Of a stretch of 36,088 bases of DNA, positions 1 through 7,409 are shown piece after piece. The DNA comes from Verrucomicrobiota bacterium (GTDB lineage Bacteria > Verrucomicrobiota > Verrucomicrobiia > Limisphaerales > JADLHS01). How positions within the stretch are numbered: position 1 is the first letter of the stretch; each line of letters opens with the position of its first letter. A model generated the notes under the pieces. That model was given only the letters and a program-made list of their open reading frames with translations, did no database searches and was not told the DNA's origin. A program made the position numbers and the translations under genes. The stretch lies in NCBI GenBank assembly GCA_013140495.1, contig JABFSR010000156.1, forward strand, positions 1-36,088. Direction: 5' to 3'.

Positions 1-721
1 CCAGGTGGCTTCCAGCATCTCCGAGAAACGCGCGCGCCTTCGGAAAATTGTGCGGCAGAAATCCCATGAGCGCGCCACAGATAAGAAACGCCGTGGCAGC
101 CACGAGATACTGCCCTTGCGGATCCGGCCCACGCGTTGCCGCGATGAATCCAAACATGCCCGCGCCAATCGCGCCCAGCCCCGAGCAGAGGCCGTTCATG
201 TTGTCCATAAAGTTGAACGCATTGATGACGGTGAGCAGCCAGAGAATTGTGACGACGTAACTGAACACAACGCTGGGCACAAACAAAGTGATGCGCACTC
301 CCGCCGCCGCGACAATTGCCGCAATGAGCAATTGCCCGATGAACTTGTGCGCGGGACGAAGTTCATGTTTGTCATCCAGCAGGCCTATGATCGTCATCCC
401 AACTGCGCCGAAGGCGATGGCCGCCAGTTGCAGCGCACGTTTGTTCAATCCATGGAGCAACGGTGCGGAACTCGTTTCTCCGATCAAATTGAACTTGAGC
501 AGGACCGTGGCAATGACCAGTGGAAGCAACAAACCTGTGAGCACAGCGAGTCCGCCGGCGAGCGGGATGGGCGTGTCATGGATTTTGCGATGGCCGGGAT
601 CATCCACCAAGCCCGTGCGAATGCACCACGCGCGCCACAGTGGCAACGCCGCGAACGCCGCGACCAGCGCACTGGCAAACGCCGCGAGATAGATGTTGAA
701 GGGAAAACCAAGGACGCGCAT
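1..721 (-). CDS. wecA: UDP-GlcNAc:undecaprenyl-phosphate sugar-1-phosphate transferase, WecA/TagO type (3' end beyond window)
   Basis: A membrane enzyme of glycosyltransferase family 4 (MraY/WecA/TagO), which moves a sugar 1-phosphate from a UDP-sugar to undecaprenyl phosphate and so starts O-antigen or other envelope polymer synthesis. The frame is open from ATG at 719-721 to base 1, giving 240 residues. The family motifs are in order: DDPGHRKIHDTPIP near residue 40, the Asp pair in GLLDD near 135, NFMDNMNGL near 185, and FLGDAGS at the window edge. Hydrophobic segments lie between them. The C-terminal third, with the HxxHH-type loop, lies outside. No Shine-Dalgarno sequence is evident. The exact sugar and polymer cannot be told from sequence. 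Family assignment is firm; the wecA symbol is a best fit among close relatives. Confidence 0.88.
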   Translation of the reverse strand, partial: MRVLGFPFNIYLAAFASALVAAFAALPLWRAWCIRTGLVDDPGHRKIHDTPIPLAGGLAVLTGLLLPLVIATVLLKFNLIGETSSAPLLHGLNKRALQLAAIAFGAVGMTIIGLLDDKHELRPAHKFIGQLLIAAIVAAAGVRITLFVPSVVFSYVVTILWLLTVINAFNFMDNMNGLCSGLGAIGAGMFGFIAATRGPDPQGQYLVAATAFLICGALMGFLPHNFPKARAFLGDAGSHL

Positions 722-836
722 CGGAGCGAAGTCTGCCAGAGTGGGAGTTGAATTCAAACTGAACTACAAAAGCTGGATTGATGCCTGGAAAAGCGATCTG
801 AAGACGATTGAGGAAAAAGAAACCAAGGCGTGCCGC

Positions 837-1301
837 TCATTTGTCACTACCAATCCATTCACTTGCAATTTCGTAAGGCATCCGCCGGCCTGCCGCGAAA
901 CGCTTGAGAATCTGAGGCACGCCAAAATCATTATAAACGTAGAATGAGAGTTTCCACAGCGACTGGTTTGTGGGCTGTGGAATTGTGAAACTGCCGGACT
1001 CGCCAGCACCAAGTTCCGAATGCCACTGCGTAAGGTTGTGCGAATCATAATAAGCAAAGCCCCGCGGGTCTGCCGGCGACTGTATTAAGATGCGTGGCAT
1101 GTAAACAACAATCTTTGAGTCGCTCTGATTCGTAACTGCAATCATCGCAAGCCGTATTCCAGAAGTGTCGTTCGTATAACCGAGAAGTTTGATCGAGACA
1201 TTGGGACGTCCGGGAGGTGGTTGAAGTGCGACCCAAGCCAGGAAAGCGACAATTGTGAGAGCGAGAATTCTCAACACGATCCTGACTTTGGGCATGGGCA
1301 T
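837..1301 (-). CDS. hypothetical membrane-anchored protein, 154 aa
   Basis: Not recognised as a named family. Residues 5-25 form one hydrophobic helix after basic residues (KVRIVLR), so it is a signal anchor or signal peptide. A PPPGRPN linker follows. The rest alternates short beta-rich stretches such as VSIKLLGYTND, RLAMIAVTNQSD and SGSFTIPQP, which suggests a single small beta-sandwich outside the membrane. The start is ATG at 1299-1301; the stop lies 115 bases before the start of the sugar-phosphate transferase gene on the same strand, so the two could be co-transcribed. Coding is supported by conserved-looking protein character, not by homology. Confidence 0.6.
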   Translation of the reverse strand: MPMPKVRIVLRILALTIVAFLAWVALQPPPGRPNVSIKLLGYTNDTSGIRLAMIAVTNQSDSKIVVYMPRILIQSPADPRGFAYYDSHNLTQWHSELGAGESGSFTIPQPTNQSLWKLSFYVYNDFGVPQILKRFAAGRRMPYEIASEWIGSDK

Positions 1302-1531
1302 AAGTGACGTTTAGTTCGAGTGACTCGTAATTCTGGTGTCCATGAAGAACTATCTACTCCCTGCCTCAAACACTGTCAAACATGCATAACCCACAGCAAC
1401 ACTGACCGTGAAATCCTTGGCGCGGTATGCTGGCTGGCCTTGCACTTGGTTGCGCCCCGGGGACGGAACGCATGCTGCTTTGTAAGCATTGTTGTCCCCG
1501 TAGGTATGGGACAGACATTGAGCAATTCGTT

Positions 1532-1726
1532 ATGACTGAAAAAGCATCTCTCGAAGAAATCCGAATCGAACTCGCCAAGCTTAAGGTGGCTTACGAGGTT
1601 CTGGAAAAATCGCATCGCCGCCTCGTCGCAAAAGTGCTGACCGACAAATCCGAAGCCGAACATTTCGTCGGCCAGATGGTGGTGGATCGCACAATGCTTT
1701 GCCCGACCTGGCTGAAATCGCGTTGA
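1532..1726 (+). CDS. small hypothetical protein, 64 aa, helical
   Basis: Reads from ATG 1532 to TGA 1726. The first 45 residues are rich in Glu, Lys, Leu and Ala with heptad spacing (EEIRIELAKLKVAYEVLEKS), which suggests a coiled coil. The last 15 (VVDRTMLCPTWLKSR) are different in character. The frame is open further upstream to 1427, but the upstream residues look non-coding, so the internal ATG is preferred. No family was recognised. It lies alone between an opposing gene and lysS, followed at once by a row of hairpins. It may be real, or a chance helical frame. Confidence 0.4.
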   Translation: MTEKASLEEIRIELAKLKVAYEVLEKSHRRLVAKVLTDKSEAEHFVGQMVVDRTMLCPTWLKSR

Positions 1727-1730
1727 CCGA

Positions 1731-1805
1731 CGCCAGAAGCTGGCGGGGTGCGTTCCTCACTTTCAGGAACGCCGGACAATGCCCGGCGTTCCGTTTTCCT
1801 TTTCG
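1731..1805 (+). terminator. hairpin cluster with terminator-like stem and alternative pairing, upstream of lysS
   Basis: Three potential stems are visible. CGCCAG-AAG-CTGGCG occupies 1731-1745. GCGTTCC at 1750-1756 can pair with GGAACGC at 1766-1772. A perfect 10-bp stem pairs 1766-1775 (GGAACGCCGG) with 1783-1792 around a 7-base loop, followed by GTTTTCCTTTTC. The second and third stems share bases 1766-1772, so they exclude each other. It may simply end transcription of the small upstream ORF, or act as an attenuator for lysS, which starts 82 bases further on. A dispersed repeat is also possible. Confidence 0.5.
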
Positions 1806-1827
1806 TGTAGTTCGTGTGTTTCGTGGT
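1801..1827 (+). repeat. 9-base periodic repeat (TTCGTGT type)
   Basis: Three near-identical 9-base units, TTTCGTGTA, GTTCGTGTG and TTTCGTGGT, lie in the lysS leader. Read on the other strand they give His-Glu-Thr/Leu runs. A similar 9-base pattern (TCTTTGCGT, TCTCTGCGT) occurs at about 20851-20879. Confidence 0.45.
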
Positions 1828-1886
1828 TAAACCTCCCCGTTTGTTTGCTTGGTTTCTGCGGCCAATTCCTGTTCCATTTCCACCGC

Positions 1887-3797
1887 ATGTCCGCAGAAGA
1901 TACCAATTCACTCATCGAACAACGCAAGGCCAAGCTCAAGGCTCTTGAGGCCAAGAACGTTTTCCCGTTCCGCAACAAGTTCACGCCCGACCGCACTTGC
2001 AACGACGCCCGCTCGGGCTTTGAATCTGGCGCGCTGCCAGAAGGCACGAAGGTCAGGGTGGCGGGCCGCATCACCGCGCACCGCGAGATGGGCAAGTCCA
2101 TGTTCATTGACGTGCGCGACCAGAGCGGGCGCATCCAGGTTTACGCGCAGAAAAATGTTCTGGGCGATGACCAGTGGAACATCTTCACGCACCTCGACCT
2201 CGGCGATTTCATCGGTGTGACCGGCACGCTCTTTCGCACCAAGACGGGCGAACCGAGCATCAAGCTCGGCGGCGTGGAGGCTGCGCCCTCGCAGCCTTCT
2301 GGTGTAGCAGTTGCGCCCACGCAATCACCCGGCGACGGGGCGTCGCCGCCACCTCCGTTCACCATCCTCGCCAAGGCGCTGCGGCCGCCGCCGGCCAAGT
2401 GGCACGGGCTGGAAGACACGGAGATTCGTTATCGCCAGCGTTACCTCGATCTCATCGGCAATCCCGACGTGAAGGAAGTTTTTCTCAAGCGCAGCGCCAT
2501 CGTGCATGAGATCCGCGCGTTCTTTCACAGTCGCGGTTACGTGGAAGTGGAGACGCCCGCGATGCAGGCGATTCCCGGCGGCGCGGCGGCGCAACCGTTC
2601 AAGACCTTTCACAACGCACTCGGCTGCGAATTTTATCTGCGCATCGCCCTGGAGCTGTATCACAAACGCCTGCTCGTGGGCGGCATTGATAAACTGTTCG
2701 AGATCGGCAAGAACTTCCGCAATGAAGGCCTCTCCCGCCGGCACAATCCCGAGTTTACGATGCTCGAAGCCTATCAGGCGTTCGGCGATTACGAGACGAT
2801 GATGGAAACGGTGCAATCGCTCATCTGCCACGTCGCGCAGAAGGTTTTGGGGACGCTGAAAATTGAACATGACCAGACCAATGAAAGGAAAAGGGCGATT
2901 CAGTCGGCGATAGATACTCTTGCGGATTTGGGCAAACGGACAAAAGAACAAGCAGCCGACGCCGAAGATGCGGAAATAATTAGTGAGTTGCAGCAGACCT
3001 TTCGTGAAGTGTTCCCTCAACTTGAGGAATGCCTAAAGAAATTTTCCCAACCTGGATGCGAGCAGGACAAGATTGTCATGGAAGCATGGCAGCTTCTACG
3101 GGACGGTCTTAGGGGAATTGTCAACGCGCGGGTTGCCGCAACCAAGTCGGCTGGAAAGGTTGCTCAGACCACATACGGGCTCGAAACATTTCATCGAATT
3201 CAGCAAACGCAGGATTGGCTTGAAAGATTATACGGGCCAAAGATTATTGATCTGACTCCAAAGGCTGACGGCAAATGGGAAACTCGAAAATACAAGGACC
3301 TTGTCCGCGCTTACACTAGCAAGGACTGGTTTGAGCTTTCTCCAGAAATGCGCCGCCAACGCGCGCACGACATGGGCGCGGAAATCGGCAAGGAATACGA
3401 AGACTTTGAAGTTACCGGCGCGGTGTTTGAAAAGTTGATTGAGCCGACGCTCATCCAGCCCACGTTCGTCACGCATCTGCCCAAGGAACTTGTGCCGCTC
3501 GCCAAGCTTTCGCCCGACGACCCGACGACCGTCGAAGTCTTCGAGTGCTGCATCAACGGCCAGGAGATTTCGCCCGGCTACACCGAGCAGAACGATCCCA
3601 TCGCGCAGCGCACCACGCTGGAACATCAAGCCGGCGGCGAGCAACAAAAGCTGGACGAAGATTTCCTCGTCGCGCTCGAACACGGCATGCCCCCGGCGGG
3701 CGGCATCGGCATCGGCATTGATCGGCTTTGCATGATGCTCCTCGGCCAGGAAAGCATCCGCGACGTGATCCTGTTCCCGCAGTTGAAGCCGAAATAG
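1887..3797 (+). CDS. lysS: lysyl-tRNA synthetase, class II, with two insertions
   Basis: Charges tRNA-Lys with lysine in the cytoplasm. The product is 636 aa, longer than the roughly 500 aa usual for bacterial class II LysRS. The anticodon-binding OB fold spans about residues 45-160. Motif 1 is near 211-235, motif 2 (FRNEGLSRRHNPEFTMLEAY) near 277-297, and motif 3 (GGIGIGIDRL...IRDVILFP) near 604-630. Two insertions explain the length: a Pro/Ala/Ser-rich stretch at about 131-158, which contains a GCGACG palindrome, and about 120 helical residues at about 328-450. The ATG at 1887 is chosen because the OB-fold alignment begins soon after and upstream residues are non-coding in character. No Shine-Dalgarno sequence is evident. 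All catalytic motifs are intact, so it is probably active. A broken copy of its 3' end lies at 6095-6503. Confidence 0.95.
   Translation: MSAEDTNSLIEQRKAKLKALEAKNVFPFRNKFTPDRTCNDARSGFESGALPEGTKVRVAGRITAHREMGKSMFIDVRDQSGRIQVYAQKNVLGDDQWNIFTHLDLGDFIGVTGTLFRTKTGEPSIKLGGVEAAPSQPSGVAVAPTQSPGDGASPPPPFTILAKALRPPPAKWHGLEDTEIRYRQRYLDLIGNPDVKEVFLKRSAIVHEIRAFFHSRGYVEVETPAMQAIPGGAAAQPFKTFHNALGCEFYLRIALELYHKRLLVGGIDKLFEIGKNFRNEGLSRRHNPEFTMLEAYQAFGDYETMMETVQSLICHVAQKVLGTLKIEHDQTNERKRAIQSAIDTLADLGKRTKEQAADAEDAEIISELQQTFREVFPQLEECLKKFSQPGCEQDKIVMEAWQLLRDGLRGIVNARVAATKSAGKVAQTTYGLETFHRIQQTQDWLERLYGPKIIDLTPKADGKWETRKYKDLVRAYTSKDWFELSPEMRRQRAHDMGAEIGKEYEDFEVTGAVFEKLIEPTLIQPTFVTHLPKELVPLAKLSPDDPTTVEVFECCINGQEISPGYTEQNDPIAQRTTLEHQAGGEQQKLDEDFLVALEHGMPPAGGIGIGIDRLCMMLLGQESIRDVILFPQLKPK
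2331..2347 (+). repeat. GCGACG palindrome inside lysS
   Basis: GGCGACG-GGG-CGTCGCC is a perfect 7-bp stem within the Pro-rich insertion of lysS. The same hairpin core occurs three times at 23185-23283. In lysS it is read in frame as part of the linker between the OB fold and the catalytic domain, where foreign residues should be tolerated. Confidence 0.6.
2872..3238 (+). other. about 120-residue insertion in the LysRS catalytic domain
   Basis: Between VLGTLKIEHDQ and IIDLTPKADGKWE, which in ordinary LysRS are the two strands of one short beta hairpin after motif 2, about 120 residues are inserted. They are predicted mostly helical and charged (for example QTFREVFPQLEECLKKF), contain no LysRS motif and match no domain I know. 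The DNA looks richer in A/T, especially at third codon positions, than the rest of lysS. Bounds are approximate. It could be a tRNA-contacting appendage or a tolerated foreign insertion. Confidence 0.6.
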
Positions 3798-6087
3798 AGT
3801 TATGAAGGTTTCCTTTCAAAAGCAGTGTGATGAAGATGAAGATTGGTTCAGTTCGACTTTCCTGGACTGGTTGGCAAAACAAATTCACACGCGAGTTGAA
3901 CCGTCAAAGAGTTTTTGTGAGCAATATGGGAAGGACTGGGAGATCGCCATTGCAATCACCACAATTTGGCTAGAAAGGATCCGCGAACCCGAAATTCGCA
4001 GGTCAAAAAAGAAGATTGAATGGGCAATGTCATTAACTTTGCGCCCCGGCAAGTCGCTCGAGCCTGCCTTCTATTCCAAAGATGTTCGAGCAATCATAGA
4101 TACGGTCGCGACGATGCTAAGTCGCTTGGAAATTGATCCTAGCAGGATACTAGCGGACATTCCCACGTTGCTGAAGGACTTCGAATCGAATCCAAAGATG
4201 GTGAGTGCCCAAGCTGTCAAGAATTACCTTCAAAAGTTGGAAGCTGGGAAAGCGCCGCATCTCCCAGAACCAGATGATGCATCGTCAGTGCAGAATACCG
4301 TCTCTATGAGGAATGTGGGTTTGGAGTTCGATGGCAGTCACAGCTACCAATACGGAGACAAGTACTTCTTCAGCGACAGATTCCATGAATGGTGGGGGAG
4401 GCAACTCAGGAAGCGGCTTGGTAAGAACAAAGCTTTCGTTGAACAGAATGGCAAGGGCTGGACGTTGTCGTTTTCCTTCGATGTCCAAGAGAAAAGAAAA
4501 AAGCCGGAGGTATTTGGTCCCCAATTGCCCCGTACCCGTCTCGGAGATCCTCCGCACATGCGAGGCTGGTACATTGCATTGCCTTCGTTTCCGCTAAAAT
4601 ATCCCGACCTCAAAGCCTATGTGCCTTTGATGCGCCAGTTTCTCGAACAAATTGTTCTCATTTTGGAACGTGAGGGAATGGACGCGAAACGAATCAAAGA
4701 TGAAACAGAACTCCTGCTCAAAGAGTTCACCAAACAACGCGGCATGTTCGAGTATGATGATCTCGATGATTACATTGAGGCCGAGGAGAAGAAGGAGCGT
4801 GATCGCGCAAAGGATTCGGCCAAATCCCTCAAGGACGACCCAGACATCGCTGCACGCCTGAAGAATCTTCGCCGCAAATATGAACTTAAGTTCGGGGTCG
4901 CGTTCGACGCGACGGCCAAGCAGCGCCGAGGCAAAGGCTGGATGACGGATTACGTCGTCGTTGATCTTACGGTGGCGATGCCGTCGAAGAACGGCAAAAT
5001 CCCGGATGATGTGTATCGAGATGCCACCGAGGTTTTCAAACTCGCCGAGAAGACACTCAACCGCAGCCGGGCATACTTCTGTCTCCGGTTTGTTCCTGAT
5101 TTGAAAAGGCGACCGTGGTCTGTTGCAATGCTGCTGACCAGCCGGGATTGGGCTGACACTCATTCGTTGATCAAACAAGCGGCAACGGACTGTGTGGCGC
5201 TGACGCTGGAAAACAGCACTTTCAAGAAGCAGTACGCCAACTATACCCATGCGCTTTGCTCTTACTCACATCGGAACAAGTGTCTGATCGCGTTCCCGTC
5301 GGAAGTGGCGATCACGTTTGGCGATCACTTTTCTGATTGTGACAACGTCGAGCGCGTGCTGCTGACTGGCGGGTGTGACCGGAACATCCACTGCATGTCA
5401 GGAGTGTATCTGGGGAATTTGAATTATTTCCTGCAGCGGCATCGCGAAGCCATCCCGCATTGGCAGCGAGCCGCTGATGCCGGAGAACCGGAAGCACTCA
5501 TGTGCATTGGAAGCGCCTTCGCCATGCTCGGCGATATGACGCAGGCATTTCGATTCTGCAAACTCGCGCTTCAAAAAGGTGTTCCCTCGAAGCTGCTTGA
5601 CGACCCGGATTTTGCAGTGTTTCGACGTCATCCCCTGTTCGCAAAGCTAAAGACAGTCCGAGAAGCGAAGCCCGCCAAACTTGCAAAACCTTTATCGCCA
5701 AAGTGGAACATGCCGCAGAATCTCAAGGAACTGGTCGAAGAAAACGAGGGCATGTGGGAAGACGAGCGATGGAAGCCAATTCTTCTGACGGTCATGTCTG
5801 GCGTTTCGAATCGGGGACGGAGGATTCCCTTGTACTGGCAACTTGAATTCGATCCATACGCCCGAGCATTCAAGGCCGCTGGCAAGCAAATGAAAGAATG
5901 TGGGATCGAGCCGGACGGCGGCGCTTGGGCGGAACTCATCGAGAGGGAATTCAAGCAGCGTTATCCCAAACTGGCCCGCGAGTTTGATTCCGATTCCGAG
6001 ACGAGCACCTGCGTGGTTTCGGTAAAGTCCGAGGGTGCGTGCAAGAAGCTGTTGGAACTCGTCTGGTCAATGATCTATCCGAAATAG
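3789..6087 (+). repeat. 9-bp direct repeat CCGAAATAG flanking the orphan gene
   Basis: CCGAAATAG occurs at 3789-3797, ending lysS, and at 6079-6087, ending the 761-aa gene. Both proteins therefore end in Pro-Lys-stop. The pair bounds the inserted stretch exactly and could be a target-site duplication, a recombination microhomology, or coincidence. No integrase or transposase is present between them. Confidence 0.55.
3802..6087 (+). CDS. orphan 761-aa protein with internal repeats and a TPR-like segment
   Basis: No family was recognised. The N-terminal half holds two copies of one module, at about residues 14-150 and 185-330. Each begins with an aromatic-rich helix (WFSSTFLDWLAKQI; FFSDRFHEWWGRQL), then F.EQ.GK.W and a beta segment, and ends with D..RI......LLK.F. 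A third, weaker copy may begin near 350. About residues 530-610 resemble TPR helices (HREAIPHWQRAADAGEPEAL), closing with LLDDPDFAVFRRHPLF, a pattern common at the end of TPR arrays. There is no signal peptide or membrane segment, so it is probably cytoplasmic. It starts 4 bases after the lysS stop, so it is likely translated from the lysS transcript. Third codon positions look more A/T-rich than in neighbours. A duplicated lysS end follows it directly, which suggests acquisition. Confidence 0.8.
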   Translation: MKVSFQKQCDEDEDWFSSTFLDWLAKQIHTRVEPSKSFCEQYGKDWEIAIAITTIWLERIREPEIRRSKKKIEWAMSLTLRPGKSLEPAFYSKDVRAIIDTVATMLSRLEIDPSRILADIPTLLKDFESNPKMVSAQAVKNYLQKLEAGKAPHLPEPDDASSVQNTVSMRNVGLEFDGSHSYQYGDKYFFSDRFHEWWGRQLRKRLGKNKAFVEQNGKGWTLSFSFDVQEKRKKPEVFGPQLPRTRLGDPPHMRGWYIALPSFPLKYPDLKAYVPLMRQFLEQIVLILEREGMDAKRIKDETELLLKEFTKQRGMFEYDDLDDYIEAEEKKERDRAKDSAKSLKDDPDIAARLKNLRRKYELKFGVAFDATAKQRRGKGWMTDYVVVDLTVAMPSKNGKIPDDVYRDATEVFKLAEKTLNRSRAYFCLRFVPDLKRRPWSVAMLLTSRDWADTHSLIKQAATDCVALTLENSTFKKQYANYTHALCSYSHRNKCLIAFPSEVAITFGDHFSDCDNVERVLLTGGCDRNIHCMSGVYLGNLNYFLQRHREAIPHWQRAADAGEPEALMCIGSAFAMLGDMTQAFRFCKLALQKGVPSKLLDDPDFAVFRRHPLFAKLKTVREAKPAKLAKPLSPKWNMPQNLKELVEENEGMWEDERWKPILLTVMSGVSNRGRRIPLYWQLEFDPYARAFKAAGKQMKECGIEPDGGAWAELIEREFKQRYPKLAREFDSDSETSTCVVSVKSEGACKKLLELVWSMIYPK

Positions 6088-6141
6088 GATGTCACCCACG
6101 TTCGTCACGCATCTGCCGAAGGAACTCGTGCCGCTCGCCAA

Positions 6142-6443
6142 TCCCGCAGGCGCGTGACCGACGACCCGACGACCGTCGAAGTCTTCGAGTGCTACATCAA
6201 CGGCCAGGAGATTTCGCCCGGCTACACCGAGCAGAACGATCCCATCGCGCAACGCGCCCCAAGCCGGCGGAAACCGCTTTGCGCGGAGTGCGCCCGTCCT
6301 CGGGCGCAGCAAGGCAGCAAGTCCGGCAGCCGTGGATTTTTCGAGCGCTCCACAAACATTCACGCTGCTGCGCCCGGGACGGGCGCACTCCGGCCGGCGG
6401 CATCGGCATCGGCATTGACCGCGTGTGTCCCGCGCCTGCGGGA
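6142..6443. repeat. 17-bp inverted repeat pair in the lysS remnant
   Basis: TCCCGCAGGCGCGTGAC at 6142-6158 is the reverse complement, with one mismatch, of 6427-6443. Both arms sit exactly where the remnant departs from intact lysS. They could be ends of one composite element or two separate insertions of a small palindrome (TCCCGC-GCCT-GCGGGA at the right arm). Confidence 0.6.
6285..6391. repeat. 107-bp palindromic element within the lysS remnant
   Basis: The arm at 6285-6311 begins GGAGTGCGCCCGTCC and is the reverse complement of the arm at 6366-6391 with a single bulged base. A spacer of 54 bases separates them. The element replaces lysS codons and shifts the frame. No ORF of its own and no transposase are present, so if mobile it must be moved in trans. 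Confidence 0.75.
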
Positions 6444-6532
6444 CTCCCCGGCCAGGAAAGCATCCGCGATGTGATCCTGTTCCCGCAGTTGAAGCCGAAG
6501 TAACGACCAAAAGGTTTGTGGTTTGAACCGCC

Positions 6533-6574
6533 CTCACCCCTGACCCTCTCCCCCCGGGAGAGGGTCAGGGTGAG
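6533..6574. repeat. long palindrome, CTCACCC...GGGTGAG type
   Basis: The left arm at 6533-6552 (CTCACCCCTGACCCTCTCCC) pairs with 6556-6574 with one bulged C. It lies just after the lysS remnant in the gap before the NIPSNAP gene. The stem could block or end transcription, but there is no T run. Confidence 0.7.
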
Positions 6575-6628
6575 AATTCCCCGAAACAAAGTTCGCGCAT
6601 TGAACCCCTGAACCGGGGCGTGATGCCT

Positions 6629-6694
6629 GGGAGCGCTGGCGTCCCGCCGGCGAGTTGCTGTCGGGCGAGCAGCCGGCGAGACGCCGGCGCTCCC
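6629..6694. repeat. palindromic element, GGGAGCG...CGCTCCC family, full copy
   Basis: 23-base arms at 6629-6651 and 6672-6694 are reverse complements at 21 of 23 positions, with a 20-base spacer. A second full copy is at 35814-35888 inside a gene, and a solo arm lies at 11737-11759. Together with the palindrome at 6533-6574 it fills most of the 312-base gap between the lysS remnant and the NIPSNAP gene. Confidence 0.8.
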
Positions 6695-6815
6695 AAGGTT
6701 CATGGGGAGGGCGAGCGTTCACACCATTTTACGCTTACACCATTTGCTTGCCTCGCCCCGATCATCGTGAAATCGTATTCCCACGTTGATCACCAGTCCA
6801 AAACAAACACAAATC

Positions 6816-7244
6816 ATGAAAACATTCATCGCCGCCCTTGTCCTCGCCACCACCGTCATCACCGGCTTCGCCGCCGAGACTGCTGCAACCGTCAGCCCAT
6901 CCGTCGCCAAAGACTCACGCTGTTTTGAGATGCGCACTTACTACGCCGCGCCCGGCAAACTCGAAGCGTTGAATGCTCGTTTCCGCGATCACACCTGCGC
7001 CTTGTTCAAAAAGCATGGCATGGAAAACATCGGTTACTGGATTCCCAACGAAAAAGGCTCTGACAACACGCTGGTTTACATCCTCGCCCACAAGAGCCGC
7101 GAAGCCGCCAAGAAATCCTGGTCGGACTTCGTGAACGATCCCGAATGGAAGAAGGCTCAAAAAGAATCCGAGGCCAATGGCAAACTCGTGGAGAAGGCTG
7201 AGTCGGTGTTCCTGTCTGCAACAGATTATTCGCCGATAAAGTAG
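6816..7244 (+). CDS. secreted NIPSNAP-family protein
   Basis: 142 aa. Residues 1-20 form a signal peptide ([20 protein letters not shown]). The rest is one NIPSNAP domain, a dimeric alpha+beta barrel fold, with the typical opening [21 protein letters not shown] and the HG.....YW segment that follows. NIPSNAP proteins have no settled biochemical role; in PVC bacteria they often occur near DUF1501 and cytochrome genes, as here. The ATG at 6816 is chosen over an upstream one at 6786 because it gives a clean signal peptide. The DUF1501 gene follows after 165 bases. Confidence 0.85.
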   Translation: MKTFIAALVLATTVITGFAAETAATVSPSVAKDSRCFEMRTYYAAPGKLEALNARFRDHTCALFKKHGMENIGYWIPNEKGSDNTLVYILAHKSREAAKKSWSDFVNDPEWKKAQKESEANGKLVEKAESVFLSATDYSPIK

Positions 7245-7409
7245 AAGTGGAGACGTTGAGGGGCAGACCATGATCTTCATGCAGATCGCCCGATTCTTGA
7301 CGAAGATTCGTGCAGTCCGTTCTGGCGGGCGTTGAATTTACAGGTTGACGCCGCCGTCAGAACACGGAGCATTCAGGTCAGAATCCGCGTCCCAAGGGAC
7401 GGTCGTTGC

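Larger units (their letters stand above)
6095..6503 (+). pseudogene. lysS: broken duplicate of the lysS 3' end
   Basis: Corresponds to lysS 3459-3797, starting at CCCACGTTCGTC and running through motif 3 to the stop. It is interrupted three times: near 6142 by a GC-rich stretch that adds about 8 bases and brings in an in-frame TGA; near 6266-6392 by a palindromic element that shifts the frame; and near 6427-6443 by another GC-rich insertion that keeps the frame. Outside these, most differences from the intact copy are third-position changes (CCC/CCG, CTT/CTC, CAG/CAA, GAT/GAC, GAC/GAT), as expected if both copies once diverged under selection as real genes. It lacks a start and cannot encode a working protein. 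Confidence 0.85.

Noticed and set aside
5..751. A 248-codon open frame on the plus strand
   Set aside because: Very rich in Arg, Gln, His and Asp with no domain pattern. The opposite strand carries all motifs of the sugar-phosphate transferase, so this is its shadow.
3789..6087. The 9-bp direct repeat as proof of a transposon insertion
   Set aside because: No transposase and no terminal inverted repeats are visible, and the adjacent duplication of the lysS end is not explained by simple transposition.
6039..6503. A 154-codon open frame ending in the LysRS C-terminus
   Set aside because: Only the last 36 or so residues are in the lysS frame; the rest is out-of-frame reading of the orphan gene, lysS remnant and inserted palindrome.
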